Below, in pieces: positions 1-15,000 of a DNA stretch of 64,000 bases. Under the pieces are notes generated by a model. The model worked only from the letters and a program-made list of their open reading frames with translations, was not told the origin of the DNA and searched no databases. How positions within the stretch are numbered: position 1 is the stretch's first letter; each line of letters begins with the position of its first letter. The position numbers were made by a program, and so were the translations under genes. The stretch comes from UBA1443 sp964445745 (GTDB lineage: Bacteria; Omnitrophota; Omnitrophia; Omnitrophales; Aquincolibacteriaceae), in the NCBI GenBank assembly GCA_964445745.1, contig CAYULU010000001.1, positions 40,610-104,609 on the forward strand, read 5' to 3'.

Positions 1-2
1 CC

Positions 3-3000
3 GAAGTCAAGGGGATGAGCGTCGGCGAAGATGAGAAAAAGAAAATCTTTTACGACCGCCTCGCGGATCTAATGAAGGTGGAAGAAAATAGTCTGGCGAA
101 GGATCTCGATAGTCTTAAGAGACAGGCTGGTGAATTAGGGATCGCTCTGGATCTTGTTGAAGGATTGGATCTTACGCAGGTCGGCAATCTTGAAAATTAC
201 GAATCGGATGAAGCGGTTCGCGCCCGGATTCGCGAAGAGATTAACAGGCAATTTGTCAAAACGCTGAATCAGAATCGCCTGCAGGTTTCTGTGAAGCTTG
301 GCCTGAGCCATCCGTCCCATCAGTCCGCGCTTTCAGAGGGCGAGCCGTTCCTCGGGTTTGGCGCTTCTTATCTCATTTATGATTCTAATCTCCAGGCGAT
401 GATTAATTTTTGGGAAAACCGCGGATCCATCGAACAACTTTGGGCGAGGCAGGGAGATCAGGATGATAAAGTTCGCTGGCTTGAGCTTGGCCTCGACGTT
501 GAGAAGCTTCAAAAGGAGGTCGAACTGCGCAAGCAGGTCGTGGAATCTGTCGCGGTAGCGTATCAGATTGCTCGTGAGCGGGCACGGCGCGATGGCTATC
601 CGGACGCCCCGATTGATGCCGCGTTCCGCTACATGAACGAACTCAAGGCTTACAAAGGGGCTGTGGACGCTTATTGGGAAGCCAGTCAGCGAATGATTGA
701 TTTTGCCAAAGAGAAGAAATTTGAAATCGAACTGCCGCGCGGCACTGAAGATTCGATCGAGCGCATCAAGGCCATGATCCCGAAATGGATCGAAGATGAT
801 ACGACCGAGGACGTAACTGCTCCGAAATATCTTGACGAGACCGTGAAACCGGAACTGATCGGCGAAGGCACACGCGCCGCAGATTTCTCAGTGGATGAAA
901 CATTGATGTATAAGGACCAGCAATTGGCCACTGCTGTTTCAGATTTACTCAAAACTTTGGGAATAGCTGACCTTTCTGCGGAAGCCACTCTAAGCCAGAT
1001 TAAGGACCGGAAAGATCTTGAAACGGTCATGGTGAATATTTTCGGGAGGGTGGCGGAGCGGTATGGGCGAAGAGATCCGGCCGCTTGGGTGGGGCAGGTC
1101 GCCAAGTCTTATCAATCTCTTACAAAGGATCAATTTTTTGAAAAGACCGGATTTATGGAGGTCGGCCTTGGCGAAGAGATCTGGGGTAACTTGTTCAGTC
1201 AGTGTTTTTCGATGGGGCCTTCGGCCCACAAGTTGCTCGACCAAAGCGGTATTGATATGAATCAGCTTGCCATGGCGGCATTCATGGGCGAGTTGGGCCA
1301 GTTGGCGGCTTCCCGTGGTGAAGATGGCGATTCCCAAAAGATAGCTCAAGCGCTCGTCAATGATTTCCCGGGCGCGATTGCCGCTCTTGAGAGGATGCGA
1401 GGGCAGTCGCCGGGGACCTATTCTCTGAGGAGCCCGGTTGAGGGGGCGGAAGTTCTGACGCTCGTTCTTTATCGAGCGATGGGAGATGAAGCGTTGAGGG
1501 ACTTAACATTTGACAAGATACTTGAGAATGAGGATCACAAGCGTGCGATCGAAAATCTTTCTCCTGAATTCAATCTGAATAATATTTTTCCGGGAATTAT
1601 GGGTGTTGAACGTAATAAGGACGGTTGGGTGGACGGGTGGAAAGAGACTACGAAGTTTCTGTCGATCGCTTCCGGTCTTTATGATGTCGAGACCCAGACG
1701 GTTAAACTCCGTGAGATCCCGGTGGGTGATCCGGAAGAATTTGCTTATGTTATGGCCCAGAACATTGCGACTATCCTGGCACATCCGCGCCCCGGCCCGG
1801 ACGCGAACCCGGATCAGATTGCTGATTATCAAAAGATGATGGAGCAGATGGCCTATCTGACGGCTCGATTCTCGCATCATCTCGCAAACTCCACGAATTT
1901 GACCATCAAGGAATCAGATTTGACGAGCACGACCTACCTCCGGCTAAAAGCCCTGGAAGCAAAGATGATCGATGAAGAAAAGACTCAAATGATCGATCCT
2001 GTGTCCGGTACGGTGGTGACTTTAGAAAATGTCAAAATTCGAAAACAGGCGGCCCGTGATGCGGAAGTCGAAGGGCGCCGGATGTCGAACGCGCTCGCTT
2101 ATGTGAATGATGTCCTTTTTGGTTCCGGGCATGATGCCGGAGAAAATCGGAAGGAGTGGCTTGAAAAAGATCTCGCGGAGCGGCTCAGGCTCACCGAAGA
2201 CAGAGTAAGGCTTGAAGATGATTTCTGGGGCAGAAAGGAACTTCAGGGTTATTTAAGTGAGCTTACCACCGGAGCTGATGGTAAAAAATATAAAGGTGAT
2301 CGCCCGGCGACGGCGATGGAAATTTATAAAGACAAACAGCAGGTTGGAGGAAGTATTTCCAACATGGCTTGGGAAGCGCTCGGAGAAACCGGGAAGACGC
2401 TTGATCGTGAGTCCTTGGCGTATATGGAAACACTAAGCGCGGAGATAGCGGTTCTTGAGACCCGCATAGTTCACCCTGCCACTTCCGCGGCTGATAAATT
2501 GGCGGCGCAGGACACAGTGAAAGGTAAAAAATTCTTGCTTGAGCGCTTTAACCATGCCAAGGCTAAAAAGGTAGCAGACTATACGGTTCTTATGGGCGAA
2601 GAAACCGGCAGGGGTGATAAGTCATGGACAGAAAGTGACCGGATTGCGCGTGTGATCGCGACACGCAGAGTCATGAGGGATTTGCGCCCCAAGGCGGAAG
2701 GTTTGCTCGGGGAGTTGAGTAATGATGATCCTTACGATGTGAGTATTCTGAGAATGTTGGCGGAATCGGCGTTGCCGGATATTCAGCCAAGGTACATGCC
2801 TGGGGCGGGAGGGTTTGATCGAGAGAAAGACTGGCAGAACTGGGAGGATCTGGGGATTGAACGGCGGAGGGAAATACTGAACAACCGACTGGATTATGCT
2901 CGCATAATCAACGCGCAACTGAAAAAGGAAGGAATCGAGCTACGGCTGAAAGACACGAAAGACACGCCGGTTAATTTGCGCGGTAAGGACATGGGGATGC

Positions 3001-6000
3001 TGATAGCGGACGCGATGGAGGCGAGCGGGGAAACGGGAAACAAATTGGGTTGGGAAGCTGTTCAGCATATTGAGAAACTTGAAAATGAAATAATAGAACT
3101 TAAGGCGAAGATTGCAAGAGATGCCACGCCAGATCCAACGGTTCAGGCTCAATTAAACGAAAAATTGGAAAACTTGGCTGTTTGGAAAGCTGCGCAGAAA
3201 AAAGTGGCCAAAGATTATGAAGTGCGGCAGGGGTGGGAAGACTCAAAGCGGATTGAGCGGATGGTGGAACTTCGCAAGATCATCAAAGCGATTCGACCCT
3301 ATGTCGAAAGAATCTACGGTCCGTTGGATGACTCAAACCCCCGCGACTCGGGAATTCTTCGGACCTTGGCGGAACTCGTTTATGGAGACGTTCAGGATGC
3401 ACATATGCTTGGCGCCCTGGGTTTTGACGATGCCGAGGAATGGGCAGAGTGGCGGGACATGGGCAAAGATAAGCGTCAAGCGGTTTTAACCGGCCGGCTT
3501 CAAATTGCCGCAAATCTCAATCGTTCGCTCCAGGATTCGGGCATTGTCCTCGACCTCAAAGATACCAATGTCACCAACTTGGACGAAAAAGGCGCGGATA
3601 TGGGGCTCTTGATGGCGATCGCGGAAAACCCGGAGGCTTGGAAAGAATTCTTTGGGCTTCAAAAAGGGAAAGACGGTAGCTGGAGCGTACAGCTTAAGTC
3701 CCCGTATCCTTCCCGAATCAAGGCTTTGTTTGAGATGGTGGAGGAAGAGCGCGGCCAAGCACTTGATCCTGCCAAGTTTTCGATCGAGGGCTTTCTGCGC
3801 GCAACAGATCCAACTGGAATTCGAGGTTCGATGTCGGTGAGAAGGCAGCAGGCAGATTGGTTGAGTGTAGCTAGCCGGCTCGTTTTTAATGCGGAGAAAG
3901 AACTTGGGGCAGGGGCGGATGTAAAAGCTGTTAAAGCGAGAGCCGTAGAGATAGGAAATAGAAAGATCGAAATTTATAAAGTTGCGAATAATGAAGGAAT
4001 GGCTCTGACAAGAAATAATCTCGAATTCGAAGATGAAAATCTTGAATCTCTGCAGAAGAGCGACGAGGGTCTTACGGCGCAAATTTATTATCGGTGGATC
4101 AAAGAAGCTAGGGGCGCTCGCGAAAAAGCCGGGGAAACAATTTTGGCTGATTTAAATGAAAAGAAACCGTTTTGGATGCATCCAAAAGAACTGATAGCGA
4201 TGAGAGCCAAGGTCGTGGGGCGAAAAGAAGAATCGAATAATCCGGGTCTAGCGAACGAGCCGGGGGATGCCACCGCGGACCGTGCGGTGATCGACTTGCT
4301 GATCGAAGACGGCAAGATCACGGCGGCGAATGCTGAAAAGGCTTTGGATCGAACAAAATACGAGACAATGGTCAAGATGTACCTGCAGGCCGCTTATATG
4401 CTCTATAACCTTGAGATCCCGGAAAATGCTGCTCCCGGCAGCAATGAGCGTGTGTCAAAACGGCTTCAGACCGGAGATCTTTCTTCGAAGATCAATCCGA
4501 TCATGGCGGCCTATGACAGCGACAATCTTAAGGAGGCCGAGCGTCTTTTGCAGAGAGAAGCTCAGATCCTGAAATTGACCGGTCTTTTTAAGGCCGCGCT
4601 GAATGGGGACAATACTATCCCGATCGCGGATAATCCCTATGCTGCAATGGCGGTTAATTTTCCAGATCTGATATCGAAAGAATTAGAGAAGATGGGGATA
4701 CATCTTCAACCCAAAGACGTTACTAAGATTTTTAGGAATATGTCGAAGGAAAATGTTGAGGGGCTTATGTCCAGGGTCATGTTCCTTCAGGAATCTAATG
4801 CGCCCTTCATGGAAAAGGATAATGACAGCGAGGCTGTTGATTACATATATAACTGGCTCCGGGACATGGCATTCTTTTCCGCAGCCGCGTACGAGGTATA
4901 CGGCTATTTCCCGACCTATGAGAAACTCGAAAGCTTGTTGAAAGATGCCCGGGGAAGTATGGACCGGCTGCCCACGGGTCCGGTGAATGGTGGACTTCGC
5001 AGGTGGTATGAAAAAAAGAAATTAGCCGGTATCCTTTTGCGCGATGCGGATCTTGCGGGCGATCGCACGCTCAAACCGGTGATCGTTTCTCCGGTCGGTC
5101 AAAATGTCCCCGGACCGGAAAGATCTCTCGCTGCGACACAGCCTGCGGACGAGTCTTTCAGCCTCCGTGAGATCCTGACGGCTCGATCGATCAGAAGGAA
5201 TGTTTTTCAGGAGCTCCAGCCTTTCTCACCGTTTAAAGATCAAGGGGACGGCATAGGGGATCTATGGTATGCCAGAAAATTTAAAGCGATCAAGGTTCAA
5301 TTGGTAAAAGAAAAACCGGAGGTAACAGAATCGGAAATTCTTTCGGTCCAAACAAGGTTTGTGTCGGAGATGAAGCGTGCTCGCGAGCTGTTTTTGAGAT
5401 CTTCCAATGAAAGTCAGGACGTATTGCCTGAGAACGCCGCAGCCCAAGCGGATGCGTTCATGGGGGAATGGGCGGATTATTGGATTAGGAATGTTTTAAG
5501 TGATGATGCGAGAAAAGATAGGCTGGAATCTTTGGCGGCTTCGACCGCGAGGATGAATGCCGATCGGGTCAGGGCTGAGCGGGAATCCGCAAGAAAAGGG
5601 AATGCGGCGGCTATCCGGGAGAGGGTTTTGGCGGGCGAAACCGAGCAGGATATCCTGAAGAAAAACGCTGCCGCCATCACCGATTTTTATAATCAGTCGT
5701 CATGGAAAGGGGACGGAAAAATAGGCGCCCGGCTGTTGAGGAGCTACGCTGATGAGATGATCAGTCAGGGATACTCAGAAGAGGAGATCGTCCTTCTCCG
5801 GCTTTATATTCGTCCCCGTTTGATCGCAATCGTATGGCCAGGACTCAGCGCTCGTGATCTGGATGTCCGACATCTTGCTGATATCGATGCGTGGTCTCTT
5901 GAGATCCTTGATAGTGTGAGCGATCTGAAAAAACTGGACGATATCGATAATAAAATTGATGTTCGGTTTTCAGAGATCCAAGCTTTTAAAGGCCAGATAA

Positions 6001-9000
6001 GGGGTCTTCTGAATGCAGACGCGTCCTTCGTTGAGTTGGGAAAAACCGAGGAGGGAAGGCTTAAGCAGAAAAACATGGTGAACCGTTTGGCGAATGATGC
6101 TTCAAACAGGAAGCTGTCGCCGGACAAAATTACAAAATGGTTTGAGGTCGCTAAAAAGATGGTGCCGGTGCCTGTTTTGGGGCCTGCGGCGCCGGGAGAC
6201 AAAGGCTCGAGGCAGCCCGTAGGTTTGAGCCGGGCGCTTTGGTATGCGGACAGTTTGATGCAGTTGGGCATTGCGGAAAGTCTGAAACCGATCTCATGGA
6301 GTGATCAGGTCGCGAAGGGCATGACCGATCGATTTTTTGTTTCCATAGATGAGATGTACGGCCTCGCGCCGCGGGATCCGGCTACCCAGGAAAAGCAAGA
6401 GCTCACGCCGAGACAAGCAGCACTATTCTCAAAGGCGGGGTATGAGGAACTTCATAATTACGACAGAAAATGGAAAGAAATGTGGACGCCAAGTGCGAAA
6501 TGGTATGAGTTTTGGAGATGGGATGAACTCTGGAACCCCACAGGTGTGATCACCAAGGACCAGATCGAAAGAATGGGGCTTGATTGGGCGGAAGTTTCCA
6601 CAAAACTCGTGAATGAAAATAAGGCGACATTTAAGAAGGACTGGTTGTTTTGGAAGAATCCGGATGCTTTGAGGTTGACGCAGAATGTGGGCGACGAGAT
6701 TGCGAGAGACGCTGTCCAAAAAAGAGCGCAATTCCTGCTGGATCGCGGAGATATTCTTCCCGTAGATTTCGATATGTTCCTGCGGCGCGTCCGGAGTAAT
6801 TATCAGCAAACGATCGATCAGCGGGCGCGCGGATTCTCGGACGGTTACCTTGAGATCGACAAGACGCAGGTTTCTTCCGTGTCACCGTTTGTTATTGCCA
6901 TGATCGCCGATCAGCAGAATCCACAGCAGAACCAGCAGTTCGGGTTTTTCAAGATGTTCTTTGGCGATGCCGATCCTAAAGACCTCTGGCGCGCGGATTC
7001 CTTGGTCAACTCCGCCATGGCGAGCGCAGAGCGCCGTGTGAACATGGAGATCGTGGATAAGAGTTCTCCCTCTGATAGCGAAAAGGGTTGGATCTCGCGC
7101 CTTCTGAGTCCTGAAAGAGCGGCTGGAAAGAGCTGGTGGCGCGCTCACGTTGATAGGTTAGTACCCTCCGCGAAGAAGGATGCTCAGGCGCCTCTTTTTG
7201 GAGCATCGATCTATGCGGCTTTGGCCGGACTTGTTTTCCTGGTTGTCGCTCTTTTCAGTACCAAACGGCGCATTCCAAAATATGGCTTTGATAAAGCGAA
7301 AGACGCTGCCGAAAAACCGGCCGCGATTGCTGCTGCTTTAACTGCTGCGCAGGCCGAAAGGACCCGTCTCGCAGCGGTACTTGCGGCTGCGGAGGCTGCG
7401 CAACAGCCGCCGCCGGCGCAACGGTCCGAGGTTCGCTCAATCGAGGAAATTAGGGCCGCGATCGCTGCCCAAGACAGACGGATCAAAGAGCTCGAGGCTA
7501 AGCAACAAGTATTTGCCGGTCTTCCTGCCGCTGAACAGGAGAAGCTGAAAGCCGACGAAAAGGCTTGGGATAAGCATCAGACTCTTTCACGGTTCCGTCT
7601 GGATCTACTTGCCGCGCTCATGTTCTCGATGCGTGTATTCCTCGTGCTTTGGATTGCCGCGGCTCTGACACCTTACTTGGGTCTTACCTGGGCTTTTGCT
7701 TTACCCCTTGCATTCACGCTCGTATTTCTGAAGATCTATGGCTGGTTGTACAAGAATCTTAGCTATGTGGGGATCTCAGTCTTGAGTGCGACGATCAAAA
7801 CCCTCGTGTTCACGCTTGTTGTCATTGTTCCGATTACGGGGGTACTCGTATCATTGACCCCGTGGGTTACTTTGGGGGGATTTTTTGGCGGAGCCTTGGG
7901 AATCGCTACGATTCTTTGGACGACGGTTCTTCTTCAGCCGGGGTTATTGGTGATGGGCCTTATGTGGGGCGTCATGCTGGTTCTTATGACGAAGTGGGCG
8001 GATCCTCAGTCATCGCTGATCGTGGTGGATATGAAGGACGAGGTTCGCGAGCAGTTTAAAAAGGATTTTGCTGAAGAAGAGGCGCAGAGGGTTCTTAGGG
8101 ATTTACGTGAGCTGCGTGATTGGCTTCAGGCTGCCGAGAAGAAAGCTGAAAAGGACAAAGTGACAGTCGCAACAGCTTTGGGGACGGGGAAGGGGAGTCT
8201 GAAGGAAAAGATACAGGCGAGGATCGCGGAACTCAGGAACAGTCTTGTTGTGAAAAACGGGAATACTTATATCCGGATGCCGGACGGCAGCCTGTATTTT
8301 AAAGAAGGCGAGATGGCCGTTGTGAAAGGTGTTACGCTTCATGCCGGGGGCACTCAGGAAATGGACGAGGTCGTCTATTCCTTCGCCGAGAGCTTGATCC
8401 AGAATAACATTGAACAAGCCAGGTTTGCCTTGGGGATCAACGGTGGAAGCATCACCAAATACATGAAATTGAAGGACCGCTATGAAAAGAAAGAAATAAC
8501 AAAAGAAGATTACGAAAAAGAGCTTAAGACGTACAAGGTCGGGAGTTTGACCATTGAAGAGTATGTGCGTGGACTGAGAAAACGTCTTGAGGTTTACGCT
8601 CTTGTGATCCCTGACGTGCAAAGAAGGTTGCAGATCTTTTTGGAGCCGGGGTGCAGAAAGCCGTTTCCGAACGTTCTGAAGTGGGGTGCGTTTACGATGT
8701 ACGGGGAAGACGGCTCCAAACGGAACGCGGAAAATACAAAAGGCGGGTCCATGGGACAGGTCTCCTCAAAGGGCATAAATTTTGTGACGACGTTTAACAT
8801 CTTCGGACGTAGGATCCTGCTCGGTATGACTCCCGCGGTGATCGAGGCCTGGCTTGCGGAGAATGGCGGTGCAAAACCCGGTGATCTCAGGATCCCTCTG
8901 GCGGCCGCTAACGAGCCTTTCTTTGCGGGAGTTATTAAAATACCGCCTCAGGATATCGATGGCTGGATTGCTGAGGTCGATGCTTCTTCCAAAAAGCCCC

Positions 9001-12000
9001 AGACGATAGACGAAATGGTCATTCCTCTCGAAGAGACCCGTAAGGATGAGAATCTGATGGGTCAGTATTATCCTCAGTTGGATGAACAGGGGAATCTCGT
9101 ACCGAGAGTTAAACATTCGACAACGGTAGATGGAGGGAATTATGTTAGCAATGGTTCCATTCTGACGGTATCCCAGGCCCTTGCGGACCGTCCTGATGTC
9201 GGAGGGCTGCAAATGGATACCGGCTATCATACTGAGGATGGGACTTCGATGGATTGGGTACAGCGCCGGTTTGCCCATCATTCCGGGTTCTGGACAATTC
9301 GTTTTAATGCGGCCGTGGCGGGTTTTGAGCGGTTCTTCGGGAAGTACACGCTTGTAACTCGATGGGCGGGCGAAATGTCGCGTCCGACCGCCGGGATGCC
9401 CTGGGGTGCTTATTACACAAGGACCGTTATTCTTTCAGGTTTTATTCTGAATGCCATACGCCGGGCTCTCAGTGAAGGCGGCGGGTCTTATAAATTTGTG
9501 GCTGGTGTTGGGGATCTTGCGATAGTTAAGGATGGCGAACATAAGGGCGAGCTTGCCATTAAAGAGGCACTGAAACATACTGCTCGAAAGGCAGTTAATG
9601 ATATCGTGATCGCAAAACTTCCCACGGGCGTTACTCTGGACAATGCCACAGATGCCCAGTTGGTGGAGGCGCTGAATAAAACCCTAGAGAATCCGGGACT
9701 CTATGAAAAGGCGAAACCTCTTTTGGACAATGCCGGAATTTCCAGAGCGGAAGCTATGGCGAAAAAAGGAAAAGATGCTGTTGCGCAACTTGGCTTGCGA
9801 AATCGTGCCATTCTCCAGGCGATATACGGCGAAGAAATACAAAATCAAACGGAATTATCTTCAACCCTTGATCAAAAAGGGCTGAACGGCTATGCGGAAG
9901 GTTTTCCCGATGCGGTGAACGGGATCATCGCGAAAATGAACGGCGAGGATGAGATCGTCACGAATACGCCCTCGGATAACTATGTCATCCACGATTATGT
10001 TCGCAGACATTATGACAGGATCAAGGCCTACAAGAGCATGCCGGAGGGACCTGCTAAGGGATGGTACTGGATGTGGAATCTCGGACGAGGACCAAAACTA
10101 CCGATTGGGTGGTTGATCGCGAAGTTGTTCCGTGTATCGGAGCTTTCCGAGCGTTATTTGATTTTATCGCGTCTTTGGATAATCCATCTCCCGTCGTTGC
10201 ATCAGCCGGCGCCGTTCGGAAAAGATTTTATGGATACGACCGGGATGGAATATTTTGACAAAATGCGGGAAGAAATGAAGACGGAGCCGGTTCTTTTGCA
10301 GGGGATGAATGCCGCGCTGGTCGTGAGGGCCGACGAGGTTTCCGGGATCATCGACGATACTCAGGAAAATTACAAAAAAGAAGAATTCCAGGTTAAGAAA
10401 TCGAGCGAATCGAATGACGAGCCGACGGAGTGGGCGAGGGAAGCCGGCATTTTTGCACTGACCAAACCGACGGATTTTTTCAACATTTTCCCGAGAGAGG
10501 GTGCCGTTGCGAATAAACAGTGGCTCAAGTCGCTTCTCCTCTCCTGGGCGTTGGTGTTTGTGCCGGCCCTCTTCATTATTACAGCGACCCATCTTGCGGT
10601 GCTGCAGATGCTCGTGGTGTTGAGTGTTCTGGTGCTTGCATTTTTGTGGGGGGCATTTTCGAAATCGATAGCTGTGACTATGGTTAATTTCAGGAATGAT
10701 GTTCAACGGATGAGAAACGGCGAAATTCGAAAAGGTTTTGGTTTGTTGGTATGGCACTATATACAGATGCATCTTTGGCTTGTAAAGGATGTCCTGATGT
10801 GGTGTTCCGAAAAGGTTTTTTCGACGCTGAAGTACATGGCCCGTGTTTTAAATCTTTGGGACTTTTTCTGGGGTCAGCCAGGACGCATCGGGGTTTTTGA
10901 TCGGGATCGCAAGGCGCCTCCCGCGCCCCCGGCATTAGGAGCTTTGGCAACTCCTTCCGCGACCCAGTATGCCGTCGAGCCAAACGCACGGCGGGGTATT
11001 ACGTTCGGAGTTGCGCTTTTGGGGATGCTGACGCTCGCAAAAGCTTTCGCAGTTACCGAGATTTTGGCCGGACTTGGGTTTGCGGTTATTGGGATTGCTG
11101 TCGCATCGTGGATGCTGTGGACTTTTCTTTCAGATCCGGATTCAATCGGGAATGTAGCGGGTAAAGCCCTCGGTGAAGTTGTAAAAGATAACGAGGCCCT
11201 TGGGTGGGTGAAGGGAATTCTTGCGGGCGTAAACACTGCCGATGATGCTGTTGCTGCTTTTAAAAAGGTTGGTGTGCTGAAACGAGTACATGTGATCTGG
11301 ACCGTGGGATGGAAATCACGCGGGCGAATAAAAGAGATGGTTAAAGCCGAGGAAGAGTTGGCCGCGAAAGTAGGGCGCGCGGCATTTTTTCCTCGCGCGG
11401 CATTTCCGTTTGTGGATTTCATCCGGCTGTCGAATCATCTTTTTATTCCGTTGTTGTTCCTAGGTGTCGTGGGACTTCTCATGCCGGTTTTTGCGATTAA
11501 TGTCCCGATATCCCTTATCATCTTAACGTTGCCTTTGACCATTCCATGGGTTTTTGGTCCGTTTGGCCAATTTGTCGGTGGTTATATTTTTAATCGTAAG
11601 GGAGAGCATAACGGCAAGTGGAGGGCCCAAGCGTGGAGTATTGGGCTTGGGGCCGCTTTCCTTGGAATGGGCATTGCAGTTCATAAATTGACCCTGATGC
11701 AGAATGTTTTCGGGGCGATTTTGGAGCTCATAATACACGCGCCGATCACCGCAGCCATCTCCGGGATGGTCGAGGGTGGGGTTGGTCCCTTCATGGGCGT
11801 CTTATCGGGTTTGTCGCCATATATGATGTGGGTGCAGTCCTTTATCGTGGGCGGCATGGTATTGCTTGTCATTGTCGGTATGGTGTGGGCTCTTATATAT
11901 TGGAATCAGGTAAGAAAAGAAAAGAAAGCCGCGGACCAAAAAGCTGCAGCTAAGAAAGCCGCGGATGATGCTACCGCGGCGGCTGCCGCTGCTGCGAAAT

Positions 12001-15000
12001 CTGCCGCGGGGACGCCAGCTGGGAACGGAACGTCGGGGACGACGAGTGGTACGTCGACAGCGACCACGCCTACGCAAGCACCTGCGGACACTTCGGATAA
12101 GGCACTGGCGGGAACTGAAAAGCCAGATGTGCATGCAACCGATGTGCCTGGAACCACTGAAGTGACGCCGCCTTCGGATCAGGCTCAGGTTGAAGTGCCA
12201 GCGACCGAGCAAAAACCCGCTGTTGAGCAAACACAACCAACGGAACAAAAAGAATCCGCTGCTGACACGGCGGCATCTGCAATTCCCGAAAAATCAGGGT
12301 CCTTATTGACTGAGGAACAAGAAGCTGCACTTCGGATGGTTGCGGCCAATTATGCCAAAGTGCCCTACATTGCGAAATACGTGCGAATGGCTCTGCTTTA
12401 TTTTGGGCGTTCCACGGACTCCAAATTTAAAGAAGTCGAATCGGCGTATGTAGCGGCGAAACCGAATGGAGAGGGATTTCCAAAGACAGAATTTAGCTCA
12501 ATTGAGGGAAATGCTTCGTTAAAAAAGCTTGCTAAAACCGCAGTCATCCAGGTTTTGAGTTTGGATGGTGGTTTGGGCGAAAAATTGCGTCGTTCCCTTT
12601 GGAAATCCTGGTTGCTAATGAAAGGGTTCTTGAACAGGGAAGGACTGGAAATCGATTCCGAGGGCAACCCCAGGCTTGGTGCGAAGGGCACCGATATGGG
12701 GTATTTTGTGAAGCTCCCGGATGGCAGGATCGTCTATGTCAGCGTCTCAGAATCCAAATTGATTAATCTTTACAGACAAGGACAACAGTCCCGTTTTAGC
12801 GGATTGAGCTTTCGTGCTATTGTTAACGCAGCATCCCGACCTTCCTATGAGGCTCTGTTTGAAAAGCCCAATCTTCTGGGAATTATCGCAGAGGGTAGCA
12901 CAGTCCCGATGACGTATAGGGAACTGCTTGCATCCGTGAATGTAAAGGTCGATGACTTTCTTTTTCAAGACAAGGTCCCGGGCCTTCGGGTATGGGTAGA
13001 TAAGACGGGGAAGGAAGTATTCCTTCCGTCTGTGTCGGATGCTGGCTATAGCCAGGAAGGAGGCCATGGTCAGATTGGCGTGTTGACGGTTATTAATCCT
13101 GAAGATTATGTCCCCCGGACGGATGGAGCGCCTGATTTTGTGGCTTTTACGAATGGGGATGGACAGGTCTCTTCCGACATTTCGCCGGAGATTATCGGGG
13201 ACATGATTCAACGCGGCAGAGCGATCGGTAATCTTGTGACGGCGGCGACTCGCGTGGATCGGAAGGGTGGTAAATATATTGTCAGATTGCTTGAATACCT
13301 TGGAATTCGGCGATGGGTCCCCGGGCAGCGGGAGTTGGCGGCAGCGAAAGAACTTGGTAAAGAATCCGAGTCTAATTTTTACAAGGCTGGGCAACCGGAC
13401 GGAGCGCCTGTTTTTGGCGACAATTCAGTTGGAAAACAGCCGTTTAACACCAACACTTTTTATATCAATCAGGCCCGATTGATGCCTTTTCTTGCGGATC
13501 TCAAGCGCGTGATGGGGGAAGATGCGTATCTGGCAGAAGTTATTTCGCCCAATTTTATGAAGAAAGATACGAAACCTGGTCAGGATGGATATCAATATTT
13601 CCCAATCGACGGAGCAATTGGGAACGTCTACCACAATATTAACGAATTTGTGATGAAGCTGACCCTGATCAGAGATGCTGGGAAGCTAACTGAGAAACAA
13701 AAGGAAATTCTGGAGGTGTTCGCGAAACATGGGATTCAGGAAGTGATCCACTATTACAATGTGCCGCGAACCATGTTTACGCCCCAAAAAAATCCCCTGG
13801 ATGCTCTATTGCAAATGCTTGGGGGATACTATCGCTATGATCTTGAGACGGGCAACCTGGCGGAAACAGAAAATGATCTGGTGCCGCCTGAGGTTGTGAT
13901 TGTGGATTCCCAGGGGAAGGCACAGGACAGTGGGGCCGGATATTACAGCGAATTTTTGAACATGCTCCAGACCTTTGTCTCGATGGACAGAATCGAATCT
14001 ATTCAGGCCTCCTCTTTTGATATTCGGGAGCTGGACAAGCTTGAAATCCATGGCAATATCTCAGTGCGGGACACGAAATTCGTCGGGAATGTGGAGATCA
14101 TTAACCGGGGCACGAGTGAGAAGGTTTTTGATGTCCGCGATGCGATTTTGAGAAATTCCGGGCTTCGTGATCAAGTTGGCTACCAGGAAGGGCAGCCGCT
14201 TAAGCTGGAAAATGTGCGAATTACGATTGGTGAGTCGGGAGACATGTCAATTGAATCTGTCGGGGCACGCTCCGAAATTCGCCGTGTCCCCGTCAGTCCT
14301 GTCTCGGAAGTGAAATCATATGGGGCCTTTGTAAATAATTTTAGGGCGAAAGTTGATAATGGGAGTCCTTTGTTACCGGAAGAGAAAAGGGACTTTATTA
14401 AAGCCAGCTTGGAAAAAGCCAAAGGGTTGCAACGCATAATTTGGGATGCCCCTGAGGGGATTTTTGTGAGTTCTGAAGTGACAACAGTGTTTCAACCGGC
14501 GAATCGGCTCTACGAGGACATGCCGGATAATGAGTTTCTGAAAGCGGGCGACAGTCTGATTAAATGGGATAGCGATATCAGTAAAAAAATATATGAGAGA
14601 GCGATGCGTGATGCTCTTAATGCGGTGGTGACCCAGAGACAGGAAGTGCGGCTCACGACGGAAGTTTCGAATCCTATTGCTTTGAGAGTCGAGGCGGGGG
14701 TGGCAGACGCCATTATTGCCGGGCTTAAGGCCGAAGGCATTGTCGTTCCTGTTGCGGAAGTTCTGGATAAGGGCGCTCTTATTGTGAAATATGACACAGA
14801 ATTGATCGATCAGATGATCAAGCAGCGCGCAAGCGGCCAGATCGCCGCTGGCGTGAAGATCATCGTGACGGCACGGGATATGGACGAGGCCTTCGCGGTC
14901 AGCAAACATTATGGCGACGCGGTGACCGCGGTCGTGACGAGTGTCGCGTATAACGTTAACAGTATCGTTACTGATGAGATGGAGGCTCTTGGCTTGCGGG

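Noticed and set aside
12747..13394. 215-codon minus-strand frame in the first giant gene
   Set aside because: It lies opposite the UDPGP domain and shows no family pattern.
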